64,000 nt of DNA, from the NCBI RefSeq assembly GCF_000429605.1, contig NZ_KE386925.1:737112-801111 (forward strand), read 5' to 3'. The notes under the pieces are model-generated. The model saw only the letters and a list, made by a program, of their open reading frames with translations. It did not search any database and was not told the DNA's origin. The translations under genes and the position numbers were made by a program. Source of the DNA: Azonexus hydrophilus DSM 23864. Its GTDB lineage: Bacteria; Pseudomonadota; Gammaproteobacteria; Burkholderiales; Rhodocyclaceae. Shown piece after piece: positions 10,200-19,486 of this stretch. The first letter of the stretch is position 1. Each line of letters begins with the position of its first letter.

Positions 10200-11612
10200 T
10201 TAATCCTCCAGAACCCAGGTGTCCTTGGTACCGCCGCCCTGCGACGAATTGACGACGAGCGAGCCCTTGGTCAGGGCGACGCGGGTCAGCCCGCCGGGCA
10301 CCATGTTCACGCACTTGCCCGACGACAGCACGAAGGGGCGCAAATCGAGGTGGCGCGGCGCAATGCCTTCCTCGACAAAGGTCGGACAGTTGGACAAGGC
10401 CAGCGTCGGCTGGGCAATGTAACCGTCCGGCTTGGCCAGCAGCAACTGGCGGAATTTATCGATCTGCTCCCTGGTCGAGGCCGGACCGACCAGCATGCCG
10501 TAACCGCCGGCGCCATGCACTTCCTTGACCACCAGTTCGCCCAGGTGATCGAGCACGTAAGCCAGATCGTCCTTCTTGCGGCACATGTAGGTCGGCACGT
10601 TGTTGAGGATGGGCTCCTCGCCGAGGTAGAAACGGATCATCTCCGGCACATAGGGGTAGATCGACTTGTCGTCGGCGACGCCGGTGCCGATGGCGTTCGA
10701 CAGGGTCACGTTGCCGGCCTGGTAGGCCTTGAGGATGCCGGGCACGCCGAGCGCCGAATCGGCGCGGAAAGCGAGCGGATCGAGGAAGTCGTCATCGATC
10801 CGGCGATAGATCACGTCGACGCGTTGCGGACCCTGCGTCGTGCGCATGTACACCGTCTCGTCCTTGACGAAAAGGTCGCGGCCTTCAACCAGTTCGACGC
10901 CCATTTGCTGGGCCAGGAAGCTGTGTTCGAAATAGGCGCTGTTGTAAGCCCCCGGCGTCAGCACGACCACGGTCGGATCGGTGATGCCCTGCGGCGCAAC
11001 GGCGCGCAGCTTTTCCAGCAGCATGTCGGGGTAGTGCTGGACCGGTGCCACCTTGTGCCGGGCAAACAGCTCCGGGAACAGGCGCATCATCATCTTGCGG
11101 TCTTCGAGCATGTACGACACACCCGACGGCACGCGCAGGTTGTCTTCGAGCACGTAGAACTCACCGGCGCCGGCGCGGACCAGGTCGACCCCGGCGATAT
11201 GGGCGTAGATGCCGGCCGGCACGTCGACGCCCTTCATCACCGCACGGTACTGGGCGTTGTCCAGTACCTGTTCGGCCGGGATCTTGCCCGCCTTGAGGAT
11301 TTCCTGATCGTGGTAGATATCCCACAGGAACATGTTCAGCGCCTTGACCCGCTGGCGCATGCCGCGTTCCATCGCCTTCCATTCCTTCGACGGAATGACG
11401 CGCGGAATGATGTCGAAGGGAATCAGGCGCTCCTTGCCGGCCTCCTCGCCATAGACGGCGAAGGTGATGCCGACGCGGTGGAAAGCCAGATCGGCTTCGG
11501 CGCGCTTGCGCTCGATGCGCTCGGGCGGCGTCTCCTTCAACCACGCTTCGTAGCGTTTGTAGTGCTCCCGGACGCCACCGTCGGCGTCGTACATCTCGTT
11601 ATAGAAGTTCAT
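10200..11612 (-). CDS. circularly permuted ATP-grasp protein, type 2 (DUF404/DUF407)
   Basis: The 470-residue protein (MNFYNEMYDADGGVREHYKRY) contains the family segments FPFDIIPR-like ERLIPFDIIPRVIP, VLEDNLRVPSGVSYMLE, GPQRVDVIYRRIDDDFLDPL and KEVHGAGGYGMLVGPA. These are characteristic of the circularly permuted ATP-grasp ligases, which are predicted to activate a carboxylate with ATP and join it to an amine. It is the first gene of a two-gene operon with the alpha-E protein. A sigma-54-type promoter and NtrC-like sites lie upstream (see 11651-11752), suggesting induction under nitrogen limitation; this is inferred from the sites only. Confidence 0.9.
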   Translation of the reverse strand: MNFYNEMYDADGGVREHYKRYEAWLKETPPERIERKRAEADLAFHRVGITFAVYGEEAGKERLIPFDIIPRVIPSKEWKAMERGMRQRVKALNMFLWDIYHDQEILKAGKIPAEQVLDNAQYRAVMKGVDVPAGIYAHIAGVDLVRAGAGEFYVLEDNLRVPSGVSYMLEDRKMMMRLFPELFARHKVAPVQHYPDMLLEKLRAVAPQGITDPTVVVLTPGAYNSAYFEHSFLAQQMGVELVEGRDLFVKDETVYMRTTQGPQRVDVIYRRIDDDFLDPLAFRADSALGVPGILKAYQAGNVTLSNAIGTGVADDKSIYPYVPEMIRFYLGEEPILNNVPTYMCRKKDDLAYVLDHLGELVVKEVHGAGGYGMLVGPASTREQIDKFRQLLLAKPDGYIAQPTLALSNCPTFVEEGIAPRHLDLRPFVLSSGKCVNMVPGGLTRVALTKGSLVVNSSQGGGTKDTWVLED

Positions 11613-11650
11613 GTCCGACTCTTTTATGAGGATGCTCTCGTTTTCAATTC

Positions 11651-11666
11651 AGCAGAAACCGTGCCA
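11651..11666 (-). promoter_or_regulatory. candidate sigma-54 promoter for the ATP-grasp/alpha-E operon
   Basis: Read on the minus strand this is TGGCACGGTTTCTGCT. The sigma-54 consensus is TGGCAC, five bases, TTGC; only the first T of the -12 element differs (CTGC). The predicted transcript start is near 11640, about 28 bases before the ATG at 11612. Candidate NtrC sites lie 80-110 bases upstream, the normal enhancer distance. Confidence 0.6.
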
Positions 11667-11719
11667 CGACCCAAAACCTCATTGAAACAGCGGATTAGGA
11701 AATTCCGATGAATATGCAC

Positions 11720-11752
11720 GCCCCATGCTGGTGCGAAGTGACAACATGGTGC
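11720..11752 (-). promoter_or_regulatory. candidate paired NtrC enhancer sites
   Basis: The plus strand at 11720-11734 reads GCCCCATGCTGGTGC. It differs from the NtrC-type dyad GCACCA-N3-TGGTGC at one position. A weaker copy, GTGACAACATGGTGC at 11738-11752, keeps a perfect right half and three of six left positions. The copies are 18 bases apart and centred about 87 and 105 bases upstream of the predicted start of the sigma-54 promoter. A perfect TGGTGCGCACCA palindrome (11747-11758) overlaps the second copy. Confidence 0.5.
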
Positions 11753-11760
11753 GCACCAAT

Positions 11761-11794
11761 AAAAAAACCCGCCGGAGCGATCCGGCGGGTTTTT
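11761..11794 (-). terminator. intrinsic terminator after the thiolase gene
   Basis: A nine-base stem CCCGCCGGA / TCCGGCGGG with loop GCGA lies at 11768-11789, flanked by seven A on the left and five T on the right. It therefore reads as a terminator on either strand. On the minus strand it lies 19 bases after the thiolase stop, which is its obvious job. Confidence 0.9.
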
Positions 11795-11812
11795 GGCAAA
11801 GCAGGCAAGAGA

Positions 11813-12994
11813 TCAGGCGCGCTCGAGGATGACTGCGATACCCTGACCGCCACCGATACACATGGTGACCAGTGCGTACTTGCCGGCAACGCGTTCCAGT
11901 TCGTACAACGCCTTGGTGGCAATGAAGGCACCGGAACAGCCAACCGGGTGGCCGAGGGCGATGGCGCCGCCGTTCGGGTTGGTCTTGGCCGGATCGAGAC
12001 CGAGCACCTTGGACACCGACAGGGCTTGCGCGGCGAAGGCTTCGTTCGATTCGATGACGTCCATCTGGTCCAGCGTCAGGCCGGCCTTCTTGAGCGCCAG
12101 CTTGGTCGCCGGGATCGGACCTTCGCCCATGACGTCGTTCGGCACGCCGGCAACGGCGTAACCGGCGATACGGGCACGGGCCTTGTAACCAGCCTTGGCG
12201 GCGACATCGGCGGCGGCCAGCACGAAGAAGGCAGCGCCGTCGTTGATGCCGGAAGCGTTACCGGCGGTAACGGTACCGTCCTTCTTGAACGCCGGCTTCA
12301 TCTTGGCCAGGGTTTCCATCGTGGTGCCGCGCTTGATGTACTCGTCGGCATCGAAAACCACGTCACCCTTGCGCGTCTGCTTGACGATGGGGACGATCTG
12401 CGACTGGAAGTAACCGGCATCCTGGGCAGCAGCGGCACGACGCTGCGACTCAACGGCGAAGGCATCCTGCTCTTCGCGGCTGATGCCGTGCTTGGCAGCC
12501 AGGTTTTCGGCAGTGATGCCCATGTGGCCGACGCCGAACGGGTCGGTCAGGACGGCAACCATCGAGTCGATTGCCTTGGTATCACCCATGCGCGCACCGG
12601 AACGCAGTGCCGGCAGCAGGTAGGCAGCCTTGGACATGACTTCGACACCGCCGCCGATACCGTAGTCGGCATCGTTCAGCATGATGTTCTGGGCGGTGGT
12701 GACGATGCCCTGCAGACCGGAGGCGCACAGGCGGGAAACCTGCATGGACACCGATTCCATCGGCAGGCCGGCCTGGATCGAGGCGACGCGCGAGGCGTAG
12801 GCATAACGGGAATCGGTCGGCATCGTGGTGCCCACCGTGACGTAATTGATCTGCTGGGGATCGACGCCGGAGCGGGCAATCGCTTCCTTCATCACGATAC
12901 CGGCCAGTTCGCTGGTATCGAAATCAGCCAGGGAGCCGCCAAAGGAACCGATGGGGGAACGGACCGCGCTCAGAACGACAACTTCTCTGCTCAT
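11813..12994 (-). CDS. acetyl-CoA acetyltransferase / beta-ketothiolase (BktB-like)
   Basis: The 393-residue thiolase has the nucleophilic Cys in SRLCASGLQ near residue 90, a His region NPNGGAIALGHPVGCSGA and the second active Cys in CIGGGQG near the C-terminus. It condenses two acyl-CoA units or cleaves 3-ketoacyl-CoA, feeding polyhydroxyalkanoate synthesis or beta-oxidation. Overall similarity in my recognition is closest to BktB of Cupriavidus. The start at 12994 has a strong ribosome site (AAGAGGAG) on the minus strand. It follows the CobD/CbiB-like gene by 25 bases and is closed by the terminator at 11761-11794. Confidence 0.93.
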   Translation of the reverse strand: MSREVVVLSAVRSPIGSFGGSLADFDTSELAGIVMKEAIARSGVDPQQINYVTVGTTMPTDSRYAYASRVASIQAGLPMESVSMQVSRLCASGLQGIVTTAQNIMLNDADYGIGGGVEVMSKAAYLLPALRSGARMGDTKAIDSMVAVLTDPFGVGHMGITAENLAAKHGISREEQDAFAVESQRRAAAAQDAGYFQSQIVPIVKQTRKGDVVFDADEYIKRGTTMETLAKMKPAFKKDGTVTAGNASGINDGAAFFVLAAADVAAKAGYKARARIAGYAVAGVPNDVMGEGPIPATKLALKKAGLTLDQMDVIESNEAFAAQALSVSKVLGLDPAKTNPNGGAIALGHPVGCSGAFIATKALYELERVAGKYALVTMCIGGGQGIAVILERA

Positions 12995-13019
12995 GTAGAA
13001 CTCCTCTTAAAAATTATTT

Positions 13020-13943
13020 TCAGCCCGCCAGACTGGCAAGCCCCAACAAAAAGAGCAACAACATCCATAGCACAGTAGCGCGCCAGACCAGGCCGACGGC
13101 ACTTTGCATGAAATCCACATCGGCCGGATCGCCGATCCCGAGTTCGGCGCGGTCGGAGACCTCGCCCTCTTCGATCACCGAACCGCCCAGTTGCACGCCA
13201 AGAGCGCCGGCGCCGCTGGCCAGCACGATCCCGAGATCGCGGTCTGGCCACAGCGCCGGCTGGGTTCGCCAGCAGTGCACCGCATCCTCGAAATCGCCGA
13301 CCACGGCAAATGCCGCAGCCGTAGTCCGCAAAGGCAGCCAGTCGATGATACCGAAAGCCCGGCGGGAGAATATCGGAAATTCATTATGCGCCGTCGGGGC
13401 ATCGGCTGTCCAACGGTCGCGCACGATCAGCGCCAGACGGTAGAGCAAGGCGCCACAAGGACCGGGCAGCAGGATGAACCACAGCAGCACAGCAAAGACG
13501 TGGCGATGCGAGGCACCGAGCGCGCCCTCGATGGACAGCCGGGACACATCGCGGGCACTCAGGCCCTGGGTGGCGATGCCCTGCCAATCGGCGAGCAACT
13601 GACGCGCCCGTTCCAGGTCGCCGAGACGCAGCGCCAGCTGGATTTCCGTGTAATGGTGGCTGAACTGGCGAAAACCCATGGTCAGATAGAGGACGCCGAC
13701 GTTGAGCAGCCAGCCGAGCAGCGGGTTCAGCGAATACAGCAGGACGTAGAGCAGGCCGACCAGCACCACCGGCAGGAGAACGGCGATCAACCAGGCGGCC
13801 ACGCCATGGTGGCGGCTGCCGGCATTGAACTTCGACTCGACGAAGCCGGCCCACAAGCCCAGCGGCTCGGCGACGATGCGCCGATAGTCCAGCGGCTTGA
13901 ATTGCTCGATCAGGAAGACGGCGATCAACGAAAAAAGACTCAT
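13020..13943 (-). CDS. CobD/CbiB-family integral membrane protein
   Basis: The 307-residue protein has hydrophobic segments near its start (MSLFSLIAVFLIEQ), at WLIAVLLPVVLVGLLYVLLY, at VFAVLLWFILLPGPCGALLY and at the C-terminus (VLWMLLLFLLGLASLAG). It resembles the CobD/CbiB family, which attaches aminopropanol in cobalamin synthesis, and its relative AmpE. No other cobalamin gene is in the window. The betaproteobacterial branch with this short form may therefore not act in cobalamin synthesis. It lies between a CoA-NUDIX gene and a thiolase gene on the same strand. Confidence 0.75.
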   Translation of the reverse strand: MSLFSLIAVFLIEQFKPLDYRRIVAEPLGLWAGFVESKFNAGSRHHGVAAWLIAVLLPVVLVGLLYVLLYSLNPLLGWLLNVGVLYLTMGFRQFSHHYTEIQLALRLGDLERARQLLADWQGIATQGLSARDVSRLSIEGALGASHRHVFAVLLWFILLPGPCGALLYRLALIVRDRWTADAPTAHNEFPIFSRRAFGIIDWLPLRTTAAAFAVVGDFEDAVHCWRTQPALWPDRDLGIVLASGAGALGVQLGGSVIEEGEVSDRAELGIGDPADVDFMQSAVGLVWRATVLWMLLLFLLGLASLAG

Positions 13944-13988
13944 GGGCGGTGTATTACCCTGCGCAGCGGTTTGTTCCAGGCCAAGGCA

Positions 13989-14579
13989 TCAAGATACCAC
14001 AAGCCTTTCGGTCAGCGAGCGGATCATGCCAGCCGTCGCTCCCCAGATGAAATGATCGCCGTAGGGCATTGCATAATAATGACGCAAGGCACCGCGCAGA
14101 TGAACCGAATGGCGCTGGTGATTGGCCTCATCGAGCAGGAAGGCCAGCGGCACCTCGAAAACCTCGGCCACTTCGAAAGGATCGAGGGCCAACGAGAACG
14201 GCGGCGTCACCAGCCCGACCACGGGCACCACGCAAAAACCGGTACCGGTACGATATTCCGGCAGGTAACCGAGGATATCGACGTGGCGGCGCGCCAGCCC
14301 GATTTCCTCCTCGGTCTCGCGCAAGGCCGTCTCCAGCGGCGAAGCGTCCTCGGCCTCGACCCGGCCGCCGGGAAAACTCACCTGCCCGGCATGATCGCGC
14401 AGGTGCGCGGTGCGCTGGGTCAGCAGCACAGTGAAACCCGGTTCGCGCCGGACGATGGGAAACAGGACGGCGGCCGGCGTCAGCTCGCTGCTGCGAGCGC
14501 CATCCTCGATCACTGCCTCCCCTGCTGCCGGCGCCGGCAGCAGGCTGCGGCGCAAACGGACCAGTTCGTCTTCGGTCAA
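13989..14579 (-). CDS. CoA pyrophosphatase (NUDIX hydrolase, NudL-like)
   Basis: The 196-residue protein contains a full NUDIX box, GGRVEAEDASPLETALRETEEEIGL (two pieces: GGRVEAEDASPLE and TALRETEEEIGL), at about residues 71-95, preceded by TQRTAHLRDHAGQVSFPGG. The latter is the UPF0035/NudL signature associated with hydrolysis of coenzyme A to 4-phosphopantetheine and 3',5'-ADP. Its start overlaps the end of the 84-residue gene upstream by four bases (ATGA). Location near a thiolase gene fits a CoA-related role but proves nothing. Confidence 0.88.
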   Translation of the reverse strand: MTEDELVRLRRSLLPAPAAGEAVIEDGARSSELTPAAVLFPIVRREPGFTVLLTQRTAHLRDHAGQVSFPGGRVEAEDASPLETALRETEEEIGLARRHVDILGYLPEYRTGTGFCVVPVVGLVTPPFSLALDPFEVAEVFEVPLAFLLDEANHQRHSVHLRGALRHYYAMPYGDHFIWGATAGMIRSLTERLVVS

Positions 14580-14830
14580 GCCACCGGCCCTTCCTCGATT
14601 TCCGCATGCACGGCGTTCAGTGCATCCTGTAGCGTTTCTTCCGGCAGTCCGTTGATCGCCGTCGCCACCACGTCGGCCGCCTCGACGGCGCCGACCGGCA
14701 GGCGCTTGCTGTCGAGCGAGGCGATCAGCGCAGCGCTGGCGCCGACCACGCGCAACAGCGACTGGCGCTCGCGCATCAGCATTTCCAGTTCGGTACGCAA
14801 GAGCGCGATTTCCTGATCTTTTTGCGGCAT
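14576..14830 (-). CDS. small unknown protein, 84 residues, predicted coiled coil
   Basis: I do not recognise this gene. The product starts MPQKDQEIALLRTELEMLMRERQ, a heptad-like helical stretch with Leu and Ile spaced as in a coiled coil. A second helical half (EAADVVATAINGLPEETLQDALNAV) follows. It has no signal peptide or membrane segment. A good ribosome site (TTTTAGGAGAG) precedes the ATG at 14830. It overlaps the NUDIX gene by four bases and follows the protease gene by ten, so it belongs to the same operon. Confidence 0.75.
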   Translation of the reverse strand: MPQKDQEIALLRTELEMLMRERQSLLRVVGASAALIASLDSKRLPVGAVEAADVVATAINGLPEETLQDALNAVHAEIEEGPVA

Positions 14831-14840
14831 ATTCTCTCTC

Positions 14841-15500
14841 CTAAAAGCGCCTTTTCAGCGTCATCGTGCTGCCGTCACGCTGCATCTCCATGCGGTTGAG
14901 CACACTCATTCCCAGCAGCGCAATCGGCAGATCGGTCTGGTGGATCACCGCATCGACCTGATGCAGTGTCATGCCGCCGATCCGCACATTATCAAGTTGT
15001 ATCTTGCTGACCACGACCTGGCCGTTCGCGGTCTGCGAAATGCCCTTCTGGCCACGGTTGAAATCCAGCCCCATGCGCCGCGCGTCGCTGGCGCCCAGGG
15101 AAATCATGCTGGCCCCGGTATCAACCAGAAAGCGTACCGACACGCCGTTGATCGTCCCGGTCGTGAAGAAATGTCCCTGCCCGTCGGCCTGCAATACCAG
15201 ACGGTCGGAATCACTGCTGGCAGCCACGCCGACTGCGTTCTGCCCGACCTTCAGCGGACGCTTGCGACCGTTGATCTCGACCACCACCTGCTCGCCCTGG
15301 ACCGAAACGACCTTGACGCCATCGACCGTCGCCCCGACGGGAACCGCGCGCGGCGCCCCGCCGTTGATCTTGAGCAGCGCCTTGCTGCCAATGATGCCGG
15401 CCAGGCCGACTTCCTGCGCGGTCAGCGCGGAGGACAGCAACAGACAAAACGCGGCGAGCGTAAAATGAACGCCCTTTCCCGCCAAGCGCAGCACAGCCAT
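14841..15500 (-). CDS. retropepsin-like aspartic protease (clan AA, TIGR02281-like)
   Basis: From the ATG at 15500 the product has 219 residues: MAVLRLAGKG, a hydrophobic signal segment (FTLAAFCLLLSSALTAQ), a small beta domain, then the retropepsin half. The catalytic motif is FLVDTGASMISL with the single catalytic Asp, and the later hydrophobic-Gly motif is IALLGMSVLNRM. Such single-lobe proteases dimerise; this one should act in the periplasm, substrate unknown. A start five codons upstream at 15515 is possible. The 15500 start shares its bases with the divergent amidotransferase start at 15499 (CATG). Confidence 0.85.
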   Translation of the reverse strand: MAVLRLAGKGVHFTLAAFCLLLSSALTAQEVGLAGIIGSKALLKINGGAPRAVPVGATVDGVKVVSVQGEQVVVEINGRKRPLKVGQNAVGVAASSDSDRLVLQADGQGHFFTTGTINGVSVRFLVDTGASMISLGASDARRMGLDFNRGQKGISQTANGQVVVSKIQLDNVRIGGMTLHQVDAVIHQTDLPIALLGMSVLNRMEMQRDGSTMTLKRRF

Positions 15501-16212
15501 GAAACCGGTCGCCATCTTTCGTCACTCCCCTACCGAAGGTCCGGGCTATTTTGCCATATTCCTTGAGCAGCAAGGGATTCCATGGACATTGATCGCCATC
15601 GACGAGGGTGAAACCGTCCCCGTCAGCGCCGAAGATTACGCCGGCCTGTGCTTCATGGGCGGGCCGATGAGCGTGAACGACCCACTGCCCTGGATCGCCC
15701 TGGTCTGCGCGCTGATCCGCGACGCGGTCGCCCGCGACATCCCGGTGATCGGTCACTGTCTGGGCGGCCAGCTGATCAGCAAGGCCCTCGGCGGTCAGGT
15801 GACCCGGAACCCGGTCAAGGAAATCGGCTGGGGCACGGCCGACGCGCAGGACGACGCAACCGCCCGCCACTGGCTGGGCGAACTGGCCGGCCGGACGGGC
15901 ACGGTGTTCCAGTGGCACGGCGAAACCTTCAGCATCCCGCCCGGCGCCACCCGGCTGTTCGGCAATGCCTACTGCACCAACCAGATGTACGTGCTCGGTC
16001 CGCACCTGGGCATGCAGTGCCACGTCGAGATGACGCCGGAAATGATCGCCACCTGGTGCGAGCAATGGGCCGACGAAGCGCTGTCGGTGGCCGACCAGCC
16101 CAGCGCCCAGACGCCGGCTGAAATGCAGGCCGACATTGCCGCCCAGCTGCCGGTGATGCGCCAGTTGTCGGAACAGCTCTACTCGGTCTGGATCAAGGGC
16201 CTGCGCCACTGA
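15499..16212 (+). CDS. class I glutamine amidotransferase-like protein
   Basis: The 237-residue protein has the nucleophile elbow PVIGHCLGGQLIS with Cys near residue 86 and the His-x-Glu pair in QCHVEMTPEM near residue 175. This gives the complete Cys-His-Glu triad of class I amidotransferases. Without a synthetase domain it resembles the GMP-synthase-like stand-alone amidotransferases (YfeJ type), whose acceptor is usually unknown. The family-typical start MKPVAIFRHSPTEGPGYF supports ATG 15499. It ends 5 bases before a bidirectional terminator. Confidence 0.85.
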   Translation: MKPVAIFRHSPTEGPGYFAIFLEQQGIPWTLIAIDEGETVPVSAEDYAGLCFMGGPMSVNDPLPWIALVCALIRDAVARDIPVIGHCLGGQLISKALGGQVTRNPVKEIGWGTADAQDDATARHWLGELAGRTGTVFQWHGETFSIPPGATRLFGNAYCTNQMYVLGPHLGMQCHVEMTPEMIATWCEQWADEALSVADQPSAQTPAEMQADIAAQLPVMRQLSEQLYSVWIKGLRH

Positions 16213-16216
16213 ATGG

Positions 16217-16240
16217 AAAAAGGCGGCCGCAGCCGCCTTT
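16217..16240. terminator. bidirectional intrinsic terminator
   Basis: The stem GGCGGC (16222-16227) and GCCGCC (16232-16237) with loop CGCA has five A before it and three T after it. On the plus strand it ends the amidotransferase gene; on the minus strand the T-run is longer and ends the arg-yajQ operon. Confidence 0.85.
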
Positions 16241-16260
16241 CCTGAGCGATTCTCCTGCGA

Positions 16261-16755
16261 TCAATCGCGGTAGTTGCCGTCCTTGATCGGGAAATCGGTG
16301 ATTTTCGAGCGGACCAGCGCAATCGCTTCGCGCAGTTCGTCGATCTTCTTGCCCGACACCCGCACCGCGTCGCCCTGGATCGAGGCTTGCGCCTTGAGCT
16401 TGGCGTCCTTGATCAGCTTGACGATCTTCTTGGCCAGCTCGCTGTCGATGCCATCGCGGATCTTCAGTTCCTGCTTGGCCTTGTTGCCGGAAACGCTCTG
16501 CACCTTCTGCGCATCGAGCCGCTTGACGCTGTCCTTTTCCTTCTTTTCCAGTGCCGGGAAAAGCAGGTCCTTGATCTGGTCGAGCTGAAAGTCGGAGTCG
16601 CCCCACAAGGTGATCAGCTTGTCCTTCTCGTTCAACTCGACCTTGGCCGAGGTGCCCTTGAAGTCGTAGCGGTTATCGATCTGGCGCGAGGTGACGTCGA
16701 CGGCATTCTTCAACGCCACCATGTCCGCTTCGGAGGTGAAGTCAAAGCTCGGCAT
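16261..16755 (-). CDS. yajQ: YajQ family nucleotide (c-di-GMP) binding protein
   Basis: The 164-residue protein starts MPSFDFTSEADMVALKNAVD and includes EISNRYDFKG-like QIDNRYDFKGTSA, KAKQELKIRDGID and a C-terminal RSKITDFPIKDGNYRD. These are the constant features of the YajQ/UPF0234 family. Family members bind nucleotides and RNA, and a Xanthomonas member is a c-di-GMP receptor acting on transcription. It is the last gene of the arg-linked run, 5 bases after ppnP. The same window encodes a GGDEF/EAL protein, but no direct link is shown. Confidence 0.95.
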   Translation of the reverse strand: MPSFDFTSEADMVALKNAVDVTSRQIDNRYDFKGTSAKVELNEKDKLITLWGDSDFQLDQIKDLLFPALEKKEKDSVKRLDAQKVQSVSGNKAKQELKIRDGIDSELAKKIVKLIKDAKLKAQASIQGDAVRVSGKKIDELREAIALVRSKITDFPIKDGNYRD

Positions 16756-16760
16756 GGCGA

Positions 16761-17072
16761 TTACTCGAAATGGCAGACGTAGTGGTAAGGCGCGTCGCAG
16801 GCGATCTCGAAGCTGGAATTGCCCGGCACGTTGAACGACTCACCGGCGCCGTAGGTCTTCCACTCGCTCTCGCCCTTGAGCTTGACGCGGCAGGAACCCC
16901 CGACGCCTTCCATGACTTCCGGTGCGCCGGTGTTGAAGGTCAGCGACGACGGCAGGATCACGCCGACGGTCTTCTTGGTGCCATCGGCGAGGATGACGGT
17001 GTGGCTGACGCACTTGCCGTCGAAATAGACGTTGGCAGCCTTGACCACGGAAACGTTGTCGAATTGAGACAT
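16761..17072 (-). CDS. ppnP: pyrimidine/purine nucleoside phosphorylase (DUF1255)
   Basis: The 103-residue single-domain cupin-like protein contains [36 protein letters not shown] and the C-terminal [24 protein letters not shown], the PpnP/YaiE signature. The family phosphorolyses diverse nucleosides in nucleotide salvage. Its ATG shares one base with the stop of the DUF2788 gene (TGATG), so translation is coupled. Confidence 0.93.
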   Translation of the reverse strand: MSQFDNVSVVKAANVYFDGKCVSHTVILADGTKKTVGVILPSSLTFNTGAPEVMEGVGGSCRVKLKGESEWKTYGAGESFNVPGNSSFEIACDAPYHYVCHFE

Positions 17073-17293
17073 CAGATACCCCAGAGTTTTTCAATAATGG
17101 ATTTGGCGATGAAACCGACCATGCCGAAAGCCAGCACGAAGAACAGGACGAAGGTCCCGGTCTTGCCGGCTTTCGACTTCCAGGCGATTTCGCCGATGAT
17201 GAACAGCATGAACAGGATGAAGGCGCCGACGCCCCAGGTCGAGAAAAAGTCGGCGATCTGCTCCTCGTTGAAGCCGAATACAGTACCTTCCAC
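17072..17293 (-). CDS. small membrane protein, DUF2788
   Basis: The 73-residue protein has two predicted membrane helices ([17 protein letters not shown] and [22 protein letters not shown]) separated by a short basic loop (KSKAGKTG). This matches the DUF2788 family as I recall it; the function is unknown. It is packed 3 bases after argG and overlaps ppnP, so it is co-transcribed with arginine genes. Confidence 0.85.
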   Translation of the reverse strand: MEGTVFGFNEEQIADFFSTWGVGAFILFMLFIIGEIAWKSKAGKTGTFVLFFVLAFGMVGFIAKSIIEKLWGI

Positions 17294-17296
17294 CGA

Positions 17297-18529
<1,233 letters not shown>

Positions 18530-18561
18530 TTGCTTTTCCAGTTGCGTTTTGACAATGCCGA

Positions 18562-19482
18562 TCAGACCTTGAGGCGGCCGAGCAGCAGGTATTCCATGAG
18601 GGCCTTCTGGACGTGCAGGCGGTTTTCCGCCTCGTCCCAGACCACCGATTGCGGACCGTCGATGACGTCAGCCGTCACTTCCTCGCCGCGATGCGCCGGC
18701 AGGCAGTGCATGAACACGGCCTTGGCATCGGCCACCGCCATCATCTCGGCGTCGACGCACCAGTCGGCGAAGGCTTTCATGCGTTCCTCGTTTTCGGCTT
18801 CGAAGCCCATCGAGGTCCACACGTCGGTGGTGACCAGGTCGGCACCGCGACAGGCGTCCATCGGGTCGGCAAAGACTGCGTAGCGCGACGGATCGACGCC
18901 GGCGATCAGGGCCGGATTCAGTTCGTAACCCGGCGGCGTCGACACATGGACCTTGAAATCAAGGACGTCGGCAGCCTGCAGCCAGGTGTTGCACATGTTG
19001 TTGGCGTCACCGACCCAGGCCACGGTCTTGCCCTGGATGCAACCGCGATGCTCGATGTAGGTGAAGATGTCGGCGAGGATCTGGCAGGGATGGTATTCGT
19101 TGGTCAGGCCGTTGATCACCGGCACGCGCGAATTGGCGGCAAAGCGCTCGATGATGTCCTGCTCGAAGGTGCGGATCATCACGATGTCGCTCATGCGCGA
19201 GATGACCTGGGCGGCATCCTCGACCGGCTCGCCGCGCCCGAGCTGGGAATCGCGGGTGTTCAGGTAGATTGCCGAACCGCCGAGCTGGTGCATGCCGGCC
19301 TCGAACGACAGGCGGGTGCGCGTGCTGGCCTTCTCGAAAATCATCACCAGCGTACGGTCGCTGAGCGGCCAGTACTTCTGGTAGGACTTGAACTGGTCCT
19401 TGATCCAGCGCGTACGTTCGAACACGTACTGGTGTTCGTCACGGCTGAAATCCTTGAACTGCAGGAAATGCTTGATCGTCAT
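18562..19482 (-). CDS. argF: ornithine carbamoyltransferase
   Basis: The 306-residue enzyme has the carbamoyl-phosphate-binding STRTR in [13 protein letters not shown] near residue 55, HPCQ in [11 protein letters not shown], and the ornithine-loop [12 protein letters not shown]. It converts ornithine and carbamoyl phosphate to citrulline. It starts 4 bases after the argD stop. Confidence 0.98.
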   Translation of the reverse strand: MTIKHFLQFKDFSRDEHQYVFERTRWIKDQFKSYQKYWPLSDRTLVMIFEKASTRTRLSFEAGMHQLGGSAIYLNTRDSQLGRGEPVEDAAQVISRMSDIVMIRTFEQDIIERFAANSRVPVINGLTNEYHPCQILADIFTYIEHRGCIQGKTVAWVGDANNMCNTWLQAADVLDFKVHVSTPPGYELNPALIAGVDPSRYAVFADPMDACRGADLVTTDVWTSMGFEAENEERMKAFADWCVDAEMMAVADAKAVFMHCLPAHRGEEVTADVIDGPQSVVWDEAENRLHVQKALMEYLLLGRLKV

Positions 19483-19486
19483 TGCC

